Shown: positions 25,474 to 33,274, counted from the first letter of the stretch. The stretch: 53,124 nt of DNA from an uncultured Lachnospiraceae bacterium (GCA_946491665.1 CAMLYL010000014.1:1-53124), one strand, 5' to 3'. Numbers and translations are program-made. Notes: a model not told the origin generated them from the letters alone.

Positions 25474-26049
25474 ATGAAAGAAGTTATTTTGATTGCAATA
25501 GGTTCTGCAATTGTTAACAACGTAGTACTGAGCCAGTTCCTTGGCCTGTGTCCTTTCTTTGGAGTATCAAAGAAGGTTGAGACCGCAGCCGGTATGGGTG
25601 TGGCGGTTATCTTCGTTATTACGATTGCGTCCTTCATTACAGGTGTGCTTGATAAATTTGTGCTGCAGCAGTTTGATATCACATACCTGGAAACAATTGT
25701 GTTTATTCTGGTTATTGCAGCTCTGGTACAGTTTGTGGAGATGTTTCTGCGGAAATCCGTGCCGTCTCTTTATAACGCGCTTGGTATTTATCTTCCGCTG
25801 ATCACCACAAACTGTGCAGTGTTGGGTGTGGCGCTGAATAATGTGCAGTATGGCTACGGTATTGGCGTCGGCACAATCAACGGTTTTGCAACAGCAGTCG
25901 GATTTACCATCGCGATTGTAATTATGGCCGGTATTCGTGAGAAAATTGAGTACAATGCAATTCCCAAGCCGTTTCAGGGATCTGCTATTGTGCTGGTTAC
26001 AGCGGGACTTATGGCCATTGCGTTTATGGGATTTTCCGGTGTCATTTAA
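25474..26049 (+). CDS. rnfA: Rnf complex subunit A
   Basis: Integral membrane subunit homologous to NqrE, 191 aa, six predicted helices. Conserved half-motifs NNVVLSQFLGLCPFFGVSKK and LGIYLPLITTNCAVLGVALN mirror those of RnfE in inverted topology; the two membrane cysteines likely co-ligate the shared [2Fe-2S] cluster (family knowledge). RBS AGGAGG upstream; 12 bp before rnfB. Confidence 0.96.
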   Translation: MKEVILIAIGSAIVNNVVLSQFLGLCPFFGVSKKVETAAGMGVAVIFVITIASFITGVLDKFVLQQFDITYLETIVFILVIAALVQFVEMFLRKSVPSLYNALGIYLPLITTNCAVLGVALNNVQYGYGIGVGTINGFATAVGFTIAIVIMAGIREKIEYNAIPKPFQGSAIVLVTAGLMAIAFMGFSGVI

Positions 26050-26061
26050 GGAGGTATACAG

Positions 26062-26859
26062 ATGAATGTTCAGGCAATTGTAATTGCTACCGTGGTTGTA
26101 GCTGTTGTTGGTATTGTCATCGGTATTATCCTTGGCGTTGCCGGTGAAAAGTTTAAAGTAGAAGTGGATCCCCGTGAAGAGGCTGTTCTGGATGCTCTGC
26201 CCGGAAATAACTGCGGCGGATGCGGTTACGCCGGATGTTCCGGTCTGGCTGCAGCCATCGCCAAAGGTGAGGCAGAGGTCGGCGCCTGCCCGGTGGGAGG
26301 CGCTCCTGTAGCTGCCAAGATTGGAAGCATTATGGGAAAAGACGCAGGTGAAGCTGTCCATATGGTTGCATATGTAAAATGTGCCGGCACCTGCGACCAG
26401 GCAGGGGTTGATTACAACTATATTGGTGAGCAGTCCTGTCATATGGTAAAACAGATTTCCAACGGCGGACCGAAATCCTGTAATCATGGCTGTCTGGGCT
26501 TTGGCGAGTGCGTGGAAGCCTGCCCCTTTGATTCCATCCGCATTGTAAATGGTGTGGCAGTGGTAAATAAAGAGACATGTAAAGCCTGCAGCAAGTGTAT
26601 CAAGGTATGTCCTCAGAATTTAATTGAGCTGATTCCTTATGATGCAAAGGTTGCTGTACAGTGCAGTTCCAGAGATATGGGCAAGATCGTTATGAAGGCC
26701 TGCAAGGTGGGCTGTATCGGATGTAAGATGTGTGAGAAGGTCTGTGAGGCAGGCGCTGTCACTGTATCTGATAATATTGCGCATATTGATCAGGAGAAAT
26801 GTACCGGATGCGGCAAGTGCGCGGAGAAGTGTCCGAAGAAGATTATCCGTCCGGTATAA
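26062..26859 (+). CDS. rnfB: Rnf complex subunit B (ferredoxin-interacting Fe-S subunit)
   Basis: Electron entry subunit that accepts electrons from reduced ferredoxin. An N-terminal membrane helix (about 5-27) is followed by the 4Fe-4S domain NNCGGCGYAGCSGLA (Cys51, 54, 59 and the Cys in GACPVGG), then ferredoxin-type CxxCxxCxxxCP clusters through the C-terminus (CVEACP, CKACSKCIKVCP, CIGCKMCEKVC, CTGCGKCAEKCP). 265 aa, within the clostridial range. Last gene before a strong terminator. Confidence 0.96.
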   Translation: MNVQAIVIATVVVAVVGIVIGIILGVAGEKFKVEVDPREEAVLDALPGNNCGGCGYAGCSGLAAAIAKGEAEVGACPVGGAPVAAKIGSIMGKDAGEAVHMVAYVKCAGTCDQAGVDYNYIGEQSCHMVKQISNGGPKSCNHGCLGFGECVEACPFDSIRIVNGVAVVNKETCKACSKCIKVCPQNLIELIPYDAKVAVQCSSRDMGKIVMKACKVGCIGCKMCEKVCEAGAVTVSDNIAHIDQEKCTGCGKCAEKCPKKIIRPV

Positions 26860-26880
26860 ACAGAAACCGGACATGAAAAC

Positions 26881-26914
26881 GACGCAGACGAAAATTCGTC
26901 TGCGTCATTTTTTT
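26881..26914 (+). terminator. Strong intrinsic terminator of rnf operon
   Basis: GACGCAGACGAA (26881-26892) and TTCGTCTGCGTC (26895-26906): a perfect 12-bp stem followed by A and T7. It lies between convergent rnfB and apbE. Confidence 0.92.
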
Positions 26915-26947
26915 CAGCTGCCGGGAAAGAGATTCGGCTGCTGCCGG

Positions 26948-27976
26948 TCAGGAACCGGTTTCCTGAAAGGTGATATCGTCTCCGATTCCGGAGCTTGTAT
27001 GTATCTCGTAGTCACTGGTAATAAAAATCGCTTCTGTATTATCCAGGCTTTCGATCAGTTCCATTCCCTTTTCCAGTCCAAGGGAGAAACAGGTGGTGCT
27101 TAAGGCGTCTCCGTCTACGGACTCTTCAGAGAAAATAGTGACATCGAAAAGATTATTGTCTACCGGATAGCCTGTGGAGGTATCCATAATATGATGATAG
27201 ATTTTCCCGTCCAGTTCAAAATACCGTTCGTAGTTTCCGGAAGAAACGACAGACAGATCGGAGACACTGGCGGCGCCGATGGTACTGTTGGTTTCATCAA
27301 AGGGCTTCTGGATTCCGATGTTGAACGGAGTGCCGTCCGGCTTGTCTCCTATAACAAGTACATTTCCGCCCAGATTTATCATACCGGAAGTGACGCCCTG
27401 TTCTACAAGATATTCCTTCATCCGGTCAGCGATATATCCTTTGGCGATAGCTCCAAGATCCAGCTTTGTCCCTGCATGTGTGATCGCCACTTCATTTCCG
27501 CGGACAGAAACATACTCATATCTGATGGTATCGAGAGCAGCCCGGATATCTGCATCATCAGGAATGACTCCCGGATTATTGGTAATATCCCAGAGATCGG
27601 AGAGTGCGCCGACGGTGATGTCGAAAACGCCGTCAGTTAATTGACAGTAATATAAGCTCTTTTCCAGCAGGTCAATGGTTTCGTCGTCTACTGTGACGTA
27701 GGCGCCGTCCGCATTGTTGATCCGGGAGATATCGCTGTCATTTATGGTGCGGCTGAAAAGCTGTTCGTAATGCTCTGCCATATCGAAGCAGTCCTGAATC
27801 AGATCTTCATTATCTTTGCCGTATACCGTGATCGTGATGACCGTATCAAAGTAGGTTCCGGTGTCGCTGTATGAGGCGGAGGAGGCCGGTGAACTGCAGC
27901 CGGTCAGTGCAGCGCCCAGAAGAGAGATACACAGACCGGAAATGATAAGTGATTTTTTCAGGTGTCTTTTTTGCAT
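26948..27976 (-). CDS. apbE: FAD:protein FMN transferase lipoprotein
   Basis: Transfers FMN from FAD to threonines of target proteins outside the membrane. Signal with lipobox AALTGC (Cys27). Family landmarks: FDTVITITVYG, a YCQLTDGVFDITVGALSDLW region, LDLGAIAKGYIADRM (flavin binding), GMINLGGNVLVIG and SVVSSGNYERYF with HHIMDTSTGYPVDN (metal/active site). 342 aa from ATG 27976, which has AAAGGAT 6 nt upstream; an in-frame ATG at 28003 lacks an RBS. Convergent with rnf, whose RnfG and RnfD carry ApbE-type acceptor motifs, so Rnf maturation is the likely role. Confidence 0.95.
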   Translation of the reverse strand: MQKRHLKKSLIISGLCISLLGAALTGCSSPASSASYSDTGTYFDTVITITVYGKDNEDLIQDCFDMAEHYEQLFSRTINDSDISRINNADGAYVTVDDETIDLLEKSLYYCQLTDGVFDITVGALSDLWDITNNPGVIPDDADIRAALDTIRYEYVSVRGNEVAITHAGTKLDLGAIAKGYIADRMKEYLVEQGVTSGMINLGGNVLVIGDKPDGTPFNIGIQKPFDETNSTIGAASVSDLSVVSSGNYERYFELDGKIYHHIMDTSTGYPVDNNLFDVTIFSEESVDGDALSTTCFSLGLEKGMELIESLDNTEAIFITSDYEIHTSSGIGDDITFQETGS

Positions 27977-28020
27977 AATTGAATCCTTTTCCTGTATTCG
28001 CATAATTCTGCAATACTAAC

Positions 28021-28049
28021 AGTATAACGAATTGATTTGTAGAATACAA
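28021..28049 (-). promoter_or_regulatory. Predicted sigma-A promoter of apbE
   Basis: Minus strand: TTGTAT (28049-28044), a 17-bp spacer and TATACT (28026-28021), about 45 bp before the start codon. Confidence 0.6.
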
Positions 28050-28061
28050 CAGAAAAATAAA

Positions 28062-28090
28062 TTGACGGACAGGAAAACAACAGCTATAAT
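28062..28090 (+). promoter_or_regulatory. Predicted strong sigma-A promoter of proB
   Basis: TTGACG (28062-28067), a 17-bp spacer and a consensus TATAAT (28085-28090); back to back with the apbE promoter, -35 elements 12 bp apart. Confidence 0.75.
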
Positions 28091-28141
28091 AGCAAAGGAT
28101 TCAACATAAGAATTATAAAAGATGGAGCAGAAACGATTTCT

Positions 28142-28984
28142 ATGCATGCGAATGACTATTTTAAATATAAAAAGAGAGTGGTTGTAAAGATTGGCTCTTC
28201 TTCCCTGCAGCACGTCCAGACAGGAGATATGGATTATTACAAAATAGAGAAGCTGGTGAGGGAACTCTGTGATCTGAGGAACAGAGGGATTGATGTATGC
28301 CTGGTCAGCTCAGGCGCTATTGCGGCAGGGCGTCAGGCGCTGGGTCTTGTGGAGCGTCCGACGGAGAACTCTATGAAACAGGCCTGCGCGGCGGTCGGAC
28401 AGGCCCGTCTGATGATGACTTATCAGAAAATATTTGCGGAATACAACCATACGGCCGGACAGGTGCTGATTACAAAAAATACAATGTTTTTGCCGGTTTC
28501 CAGAGAAAATGCACACAATACTTTTGAGAAGTTATTCCGGCTGGGGGCAATTCCTGTAGTAAATGAGAATGATACGGTTTCCACCTATGAAATGCAGTTT
28601 GGCGATAATGATACCCTTTCTGCACTGGTGGCTTCTTTGATTGACGCGGATCTGCTGATTCTTCTGTCGGATATTGACGGTCTGTATACTGACGATCCCC
28701 GGGAGAATCCGGATGCAACACTGGTGGAGATTGTGGAGCAGATGGATGAGCGTTTTGACGCCATGGCAAAAGAATCTACCGGCAGTGATGTGGGAACGGG
28801 AGGCATGGCAACAAAGCTGACGGCTGCTCGGATCGCTACCGCATCCGGGGCAGATATGATTATTGCAAACGCGCAGGATGTGGGAATTCTTCATGATATT
28901 ATTGAAGGAGATTTCCGGGGAACCTTTTTTAAGGGGCAGAAAAACAGTGAGTTCAATATTGAAGAATATCTCAAAGAGCATTGA
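28142..28984 (+). CDS. proB: Glutamate 5-kinase (short form without PUA domain)
   Basis: Phosphorylates glutamate to start proline synthesis. Amino-acid-kinase fold with VVVKIGSSSL (phosphate loop), VSSGAIAAGRQALGL, NENDTVS and the glutamate/feedback loop FGDNDTLSALVASLIDADLLILLSDIDGLYT, then GTGGMATKLTAA. 280 aa: the C-terminal PUA domain of many ProB proteins is absent, as in several clostridial forms. GGAG lies about 14 nt upstream of ATG 28142, longer than usual. No proA or proC follows; the next gene is a DUF896 protein. Confidence 0.93.
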   Translation: MHANDYFKYKKRVVVKIGSSSLQHVQTGDMDYYKIEKLVRELCDLRNRGIDVCLVSSGAIAAGRQALGLVERPTENSMKQACAAVGQARLMMTYQKIFAEYNHTAGQVLITKNTMFLPVSRENAHNTFEKLFRLGAIPVVNENDTVSTYEMQFGDNDTLSALVASLIDADLLILLSDIDGLYTDDPRENPDATLVEIVEQMDERFDAMAKESTGSDVGTGGMATKLTAARIATASGADMIIANAQDVGILHDIIEGDFRGTFFKGQKNSEFNIEEYLKEH

Positions 28985-29023
28985 ACGGCCCGGACAGTAT
29001 TGGAAGAAAGGTATGGTATCAGA

Positions 29024-29248
29024 ATGACAGATGAGAAAATAGCGCGTATTAATGAATTATATCATAAATCAAAGGCGGAAGGATTGACGGAAGCAGAAAA
29101 AAAGGAGCAGGCAGTGCTCCGGGCTGAATATATTGCTTCTGTTCGCCGGAATCTGAAAATGCAGCTTGATAATATTGATGTACAGAATCCGGATGGAACA
29201 GTAGAAAATCTGGGTGAAAAATACGGGAAAAAGGAAATAACTTCCTGA
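29024..29248 (+). CDS. DUF896 / UPF0291 family protein (YnzC-like)
   Basis: Small cytoplasmic helical protein, 74 aa from ATG 29024: DEKIARINELYHKSKAEG and LTEAEKKEQAVLRAEYI are the family core. B. subtilis YnzC and relatives are small SOS- or stress-linked proteins without established function. The frame extends to TTG 29000 but the family start fits ATG 29024. It follows proB by 39 bp and ends at an intrinsic terminator, so it probably shares the proB promoter. Confidence 0.85.
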   Translation: MTDEKIARINELYHKSKAEGLTEAEKKEQAVLRAEYIASVRRNLKMQLDNIDVQNPDGTVENLGEKYGKKEITS

Positions 29249-29257
29249 TTCCCGCAG

Positions 29258-29286
29258 GCTTCCGGTTTATTCCGGAAGCTTTTCTT
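29258..29286 (+). terminator. Intrinsic terminator after proB-DUF896
   Basis: GCTTCCGG (29258-29265) pairs with CCGGAAGC (29272-29279), 6-nt loop, followed by TTTTCTTCT. It overlaps the 3' end of the convergent membrane-protein gene. Confidence 0.6.
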
Positions 29287-29704
29287 CTATGATTTCCTTA
29301 TCCTTCTTTTTCTTTTTTGACAGCTTCTTGTTCTTTTCGGCTGGCCTCAGATATTTTTTGATCACAAAAACAATAGCAATGCCGATGATAGTCAGGAGAT
29401 TTTCCATGGCGCTGGTGTCGATGACTACCATATGACGCACGATTACGAAAATCACAACATCGAGAACTGTGTCCATATCAGGATTACACAGCATCTTGAA
29501 GAACTCGATTCCGATCAGAATATTCAGCACATATTCCAGAAAATGCAGAAAAGCGTGGACGGAATCACGGTTGTTGATAAACTCCAGCAGCGGATCCCAA
29601 AGGGAAATGATTGCGATAATTACGGCAATGATTAATATCACATTAATAACGATTTCGAGAACCTCGCTGGTTTTGTCAATGAAATTTCTGATTTTTTCTC
29701 TCAT
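29267..29704 (-). CDS. Small integral membrane protein, PsiE-like
   Basis: 145 aa with about four hydrophobic segments (near 17-35, 54-70, 78-98 and 103-118) and a strongly basic Lys-rich tail (KKYLRPAEKNKKLSKKKKKD). Length, topology and the VIVRHMVV segment resemble the PsiE family (phosphate-starvation-inducible E), but I rate this as resemblance only. RBS GAGGA 6 nt before the start. It lies 66 bp beyond the PHP gene and may be the last member of the minus-strand hydrogenase-associated operon or independent of it. Confidence 0.6.
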   Translation of the reverse strand: MREKIRNFIDKTSEVLEIVINVILIIAVIIAIISLWDPLLEFINNRDSVHAFLHFLEYVLNILIGIEFFKMLCNPDMDTVLDVVIFVIVRHMVVIDTSAMENLLTIIGIAIVFVIKKYLRPAEKNKKLSKKKKKDKEIIEEKLPE

Positions 29705-29770
29705 AATTTTTCCTCAGCACAATATTTCTGAACACAGTATACAGGATATTTGTCCCTTTGTAAAACAAAA

Positions 29771-30490
29771 TTATTTCACTGTCTCCAGATATTTTAAAAT
29801 GGCCGCGGGAGATGGATCCTCCGGACAGATAAAATAAAGGGGCTCATGCAGAGTATTAAAGTCATGAGCGTCAGAACTGTTCAGCATATTGCAGCTTCGC
29901 AGATATGGATACTGTTCCTGCAGAGACGGCCAGTCCGCAGGATCTTTTACTTCCACACAGGAAAACCGGCTGTCGGGAGGAATCAGTCCCAGGTTACCCA
30001 GCAGACTGGTGGAAGGTTTGTTGATATGGGCCGGAACCATAATGCCGTGATACTGGCTGACCAGTCCATACACCTGATCAAAGGAGATCGCGGTAGCGGA
30101 AATCAGAAGCTTCTCCTCTCTGCCGCAGATCCGGTCATGCCTGTCGTAAATAATCTGGTTGCCGAAAACGGAAGGCGTGTTTGGGATGGCCGGAAGCTGT
30201 TCGTATACGTAAGCATCGAATGCCATGGCGTCCTCCAGAGAAGAAAAGTAGCACAGGACATGAACCTCTTCCGCAGTGGTCAGTTCCATGCCGAACAGGA
30301 TATTCATTCCGTATGCGTCTGCCGCTGCGGCAAAGGCAGGACAGTTTTTGCAGCTGCTGTGATCTGTAAGGGCAATCAGATCCAGACCGATTACCTTTGC
30401 CATTCCCACAATGTTCGCCGGTGTCATATCGTCATCTCCGCAGGGGGAGAGACAGGAATGGATGTGCAGGTCATATGCTAATTCAGGCAT
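29771..30490 (-). CDS. PHP-domain metal-dependent hydrolase of hydrogenase locus
   Basis: Predicted phosphoesterase of the PHP superfamily, 239 aa. Metal-binding motifs: DLHIHSCLSPCGDDDMTP at the N-terminus, ALTDHSSCKNCPAF, HVLCYF, and the late VPAHINKP and NSSDAHD motifs. The start codon overlaps the stop of the upstream DRTGG gene by 8 bp, so translation is coupled. PHP proteins occur in polymerases and as nucleoside-phosphate or small-molecule phosphoesterases; substrate here is unknown. Its recurrent place with hydrogenase-linked signalling genes suggests turnover of a phosphorylated messenger or protein. Confidence 0.82.
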   Translation of the reverse strand: MPELAYDLHIHSCLSPCGDDDMTPANIVGMAKVIGLDLIALTDHSSCKNCPAFAAAADAYGMNILFGMELTTAEEVHVLCYFSSLEDAMAFDAYVYEQLPAIPNTPSVFGNQIIYDRHDRICGREEKLLISATAISFDQVYGLVSQYHGIMVPAHINKPSTSLLGNLGLIPPDSRFSCVEVKDPADWPSLQEQYPYLRSCNMLNSSDAHDFNTLHEPLYFICPEDPSPAAILKYLETVK

Positions 30491-30815
30491 GGATCTGTTT
30501 GTAAACCTCCAGAGCTGTATCGAAAATAGCTTTGTCTGTGCGGAGCAGAGTGATATCCTGGGAAACTGCTTTCATTTTCATGTTGTCGTCAACATTGGCG
30601 TTTCCGCAGAGGATAACACAGGCGGCATCCGCCAGGGATGCGACCGCAAGTGTGTTCATATTGGACATCACTGTACACCACGCGCATCCGGACGGTGCAT
30701 TGCCCATGGCTACGCTTAACAGATCACAGCAGTAGGGCTCGCTGATTTCAGCATTTCCGCTGCCCATATGGATCACTTCAAGATTCATGTTTTTTACAAT
30801 TTCATTTACTGTCAT
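30483..30815 (-). CDS. Stand-alone DRTGG-like domain protein (1)
   Basis: 110 aa protein resembling the DRTGG domain found in HPr kinase N-termini and phosphotransacetylases, without a kinase domain. It begins MTVNEIVKNMNLEVIHMG and contains a Cys-rich stretch YCCDLLSVAM...CAWCTVMSN (positions about 28-51) plus CVILCGN, similar in pattern to a sensor rather than an enzyme. RBS GAGG. Coupled to the PHP gene. A paralogue lies at 32664-32999. Likely a ligand-binding regulatory domain; function unproven. Confidence 0.7.
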   Translation of the reverse strand: MTVNEIVKNMNLEVIHMGSGNAEISEPYCCDLLSVAMGNAPSGCAWCTVMSNMNTLAVASLADAACVILCGNANVDDNMKMKAVSQDITLLRTDKAIFDTALEVYKQIHA

Positions 30816-30860
30816 AAATATTACCTCGCAGTTTTTCGTAATAAAAATAGCAGCATACCG

Positions 30861-32195
30861 TCAGGTATGTTGTGATTCGTTCTTATCAGATTCAGATTCC
30901 TTATCAGACTGTTCTTCCTCTGCCAGAAGATCTGCCGCTTTGACTCTGTCCAGAAAAATGCAGTCTCCGATTCTGGCCTTCCCGATGGATTTTACAATAT
31001 CGGAAGCGAGAGATTTGCAGGTGGGAGAGCCGCAGCATCCGCAGTCCAGACCAGGCAGATATTCCAGGATCCGGTCCATTTTCTTCATGTTTTCCATACT
31101 TTCAAAAATGTCTTCTCCCAGGCTGTAAACCGGTTCAAACTTAATAGACTCGGACCAGACAAAATCTTCCAGTGTGTGATCTGTGAGAAGAGAGCTGTCC
31201 GTTTTTAAAAACGGTTCCGTATGGTTCATACGGGTAGTCTTTGTTTTGGCAAGGTATGCGTTTTCTACCGTGAGAACGCCGCCCACGCAGCCGGCGCTGC
31301 AGGAATTCAGTTCCACAAACTGCAGACCGGGCTCGAATTTTTCGTCCTCAATATCCTCCAGAACCTGTATGACGTTTTCAATACCGTCTGCCGCCAGATA
31401 TTCGTTGGACTTGATGCCGAAAGCCTCTCCGCCGCTGACTGCCCAGCCTTTTCCCAGACGACCGGAGTGGGAAAGCTGCTGCACATTTTTTTCCGCATCC
31501 TTCATATGAGAGAGCAGCAGGGGATAGTAATCCTTGATGGCAATAACACGGTCCACATTGCTTTTGGCAAGTCCGAGAGGCGCGAACGTGAAGGCTACTT
31601 TAGAAGGACAGGGGGAGATAAATACAACCCCGATTTCCTCGCTTTTTAAGCCGGTCTTTTCGATGGCCCGCTCTCTGGCCAGCTGCGCCGCTACTTCCAT
31701 AGGCGGAAGAATCGGGAGCAGATGGGGAATCAGATTTGGGAAACGCACCCGGATCAGACGCTCAATGGTTGGGCAGGCAGTGCTGATCAGCGGCCACTGC
31801 TCCGGATGAGCCAGTATGTATTTGTGTGTCGCTTCGGACACCAGTTCAGCTGCGGCGCTGACCTCAAAAACATCGTCAAAGCCGGAGCGCAGAATTGCGG
31901 TCAGCACGATGTTGACATCGTCAAGATGATTAAACTGGCTGTACAGTGTAGGAGCGGGCAGAGCAATCAGGTATGGAAATTCTGCCCGTACTTTTTCAAA
32001 TTCATCCCGCCGGCACCGCTTGGCGTGGTGGGGACAGTGTTTATAGCATTCTCCGCAGTCGATGCAGTACTGGGAAATGATGAAAGCTTTTCCGTCCCTG
32101 ATCCGGATCGCCTGCGTAGGACACCGTTTCAGGCAGGTAAAACACCCGCTGCATCTGTCTGCAAACAGAAAAACAGAATGGTAAAATTTGTTCAT
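30861..32195 (-). CDS. Divergent H-cluster-domain Fe-S protein (sensory-type hydrogenase homologue)
   Basis: 444 aa protein with two N-terminal ferredoxin clusters (CSGCFTCLKRCP and CIDCGECYKHCP, about 15-54), a central [FeFe]-hydrogenase large-subunit-like domain and a C-terminal Fe-S domain (CGCCGSPTCKSLA with a late GDC, as in RnfB). The H-cluster motifs are altered: STACPTIERL in place of TSCCPxW (Cys141 only), ISPCPSK in place of MPCxxKK (Cys196, Lys199 kept) and ELNSCSAGCVGG in place of ExMxCxGGC (Cys299, Cys303). Four potential ligands of a [4Fe-4S]H site remain, so it may bind a cluster or H-cluster while being a poor catalyst. It shares layout with HydS (38392) but lacks the PAS domain. 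Probable sensor or electron carrier; third gene of the minus operon. Confidence 0.82.
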   Translation of the reverse strand: MNKFYHSVFLFADRCSGCFTCLKRCPTQAIRIRDGKAFIISQYCIDCGECYKHCPHHAKRCRRDEFEKVRAEFPYLIALPAPTLYSQFNHLDDVNIVLTAILRSGFDDVFEVSAAAELVSEATHKYILAHPEQWPLISTACPTIERLIRVRFPNLIPHLLPILPPMEVAAQLARERAIEKTGLKSEEIGVVFISPCPSKVAFTFAPLGLAKSNVDRVIAIKDYYPLLLSHMKDAEKNVQQLSHSGRLGKGWAVSGGEAFGIKSNEYLAADGIENVIQVLEDIEDEKFEPGLQFVELNSCSAGCVGGVLTVENAYLAKTKTTRMNHTEPFLKTDSSLLTDHTLEDFVWSESIKFEPVYSLGEDIFESMENMKKMDRILEYLPGLDCGCCGSPTCKSLASDIVKSIGKARIGDCIFLDRVKAADLLAEEEQSDKESESDKNESQHT

Positions 32196-32241
32196 AATAT
32201 AAAACCCTCGTAAAATATCCCTGTATTAAAACCTTATATCC

Positions 32242-32661
32242 TTAGAAATTGATGGCCATGGTGACGGTAGTTCCTACATTTAATTCTGTATCAATGTGGA
32301 TTTCATCGGAGGAACGCTTCATATTGGGAAGCCCCATTCCGGCTCCGAAGCCAAGCATATTGACTTCTTCATTGGCGGTGGAAAAGCCCTCCTGCATGGC
32401 CTGTTCGATGTCGGGGATGCCGGGACCCACATCCTTTAAAACCATCAGAATCCGGTCCGGAAAAATGTCGACATCGATGACGCCGCCGTTGGCATGAATC
32501 ACCATATTAATTTCACCCTCGTAAATCGCAATGGAACAGCGGCGGATAATATCCGGCGGAAGATTCATTTCTTTTAGTTTCTGTTTTAATTTACTGCTTG
32601 CTTCTCCGGCCCTGGAAAAATCATTGCCGTCTACTTCAAACTGATAATGTATGCTGTTCAT
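32242..32661 (-). CDS. RsbW/SpoIIAB-like GHKL serine kinase (anti-sigma type)
   Basis: 139 aa ATP-binding protein of the HATPase_c_2 type. N-box AIYEGEINMVIHA, G1 DVGPGIPD and G2 GFGAGMGLPNM are complete. No DNA-binding or sensor domain. Such proteins phosphorylate STAS-domain antagonists or sequester sigma factors; their phosphoproteins are reversed by SpoIIE/PP2C phosphatases, and one is encoded in the facing operon (40104). No STAS partner or sigma factor is visible in the window. It starts 2 bp after the DRTGG gene. Confidence 0.85.
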   Translation of the reverse strand: MNSIHYQFEVDGNDFSRAGEASSKLKQKLKEMNLPPDIIRRCSIAIYEGEINMVIHANGGVIDVDIFPDRILMVLKDVGPGIPDIEQAMQEGFSTANEEVNMLGFGAGMGLPNMKRSSDEIHIDTELNVGTTVTMAINF

Positions 32662-32663
32662 TT

Positions 32664-32999
32664 TCAGAATCCCCTTTCCTGGTAAAGTCTTCCGCAGGAC
32701 TCATACATGGGAAGCTCCGATCTTATGATAAAGATGCCGCATTCCTCTGCCATACGAAGCATTTCTTCTGTGGGAGTTTTCCCGCGGATAAATGCGATGC
32801 AGATGATATCAAGCATTTCCGCTGTACGGATCACCTGGGGATTGCAGAGCCCGGTAAGGAGAAGCGCATTCTTCTTGATAAAAGCAAGAACGTCACTCAT
32901 CATATCCGCGCCGCAGATGGTTTCAATTTCTTTGTTCAGATCCGCATTTTTGGATAACACCTCAGCTTCCAGTAGCTCAACTGCTTTTCCGATTGTCAT
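32664..32999 (-). CDS. Stand-alone DRTGG-like domain protein (2)
   Basis: 111 aa, first gene of the minus-strand operon. Start ATG at 32999 (GGAGG about 11 nt upstream) gives MTIGKAVELLEAEVLS; the frame extends further upstream into the promoter region, which I reject. It contains a DVLAFIKKNALLLTGL segment, IICIAFIRGKTPTEEMLRMAEE and a C-terminal IFIIRSELPMYESCGRLY, the DRTGG-like alpha/beta pattern also seen in the paralogue at 30483. No kinase motif. Likely small-molecule or phospho-ligand sensing; unproven. Confidence 0.72.
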   Translation of the reverse strand: MTIGKAVELLEAEVLSKNADLNKEIETICGADMMSDVLAFIKKNALLLTGLCNPQVIRTAEMLDIICIAFIRGKTPTEEMLRMAEECGIFIIRSELPMYESCGRLYQERGF

Positions 33000-33061
33000 A
33001 GTGTACAAAACCTCCAAGAATTCGCATGATTGTATTTTTTTAAATGCACAAACTAACAATA

Positions 33062-33090
33062 AGTATATCATATGTAATGTACATATTCAA
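33062..33090 (-). promoter_or_regulatory. Predicted sigma-A promoter of minus-strand hydrogenase-associated operon
   Basis: Minus strand: TTGAAT (33090-33085), a 17-bp spacer and TATACT (33067-33062), about 60 bp before the start at 32999. Confidence 0.6.
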
Positions 33091-33159
33091 CAAAAAATAA
33101 AGGAAAAATTATGTAAAAAATTATGATGTTTGCGAAATTAAACAAACCTAACGGAGTGT

Positions 33160-33177
33160 TTGGTAGATTTTTAACAA
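33160..33177. promoter_or_regulatory. Rex-like operator between divergent hydrogenase promoters
   Basis: TTGGTAG-ATTT-TTAACAA is an 18-bp imperfect dyad matching the clostridial Rex pattern TTGTTAA-N4-TTAACAA at 12 of 14 arm positions. It lies 20 bp upstream of the plus-strand -35 and 70 bp upstream of the minus-strand -35. Rex senses NADH/NAD+, which suits a NADH-linked hydrogenase. The match is by eye only. Confidence 0.45.
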
Positions 33178-33196
33178 AGAAGGGAGAAATTTTTTG

Positions 33197-33225
33197 TTGA
33201 AAATTATGAAAGATGATGATATCAT
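33197..33225 (+). promoter_or_regulatory. Predicted sigma-A promoter of the hydCBA operon
   Basis: TTGAAA (33197-33202), a 17-bp spacer and TATCAT (33220-33225). The -10 overlaps a perfect palindrome ATGATATCAT (33216-33225). Transcription from about 33232 would exclude the upstream TTG at 33194 and support the hydC start at 33275. Confidence 0.6.
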
Positions 33226-33274
33226 ATCATTTGTAGTGAGTAGGGAATACATACTCGGTATAGGAGGGATAATT

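Noticed and set aside
33194-33274. Longer N-terminus for HydC from TTG 33194
   Set aside because: The extra residues are not NuoE-like and would place the predicted promoter inside the gene.
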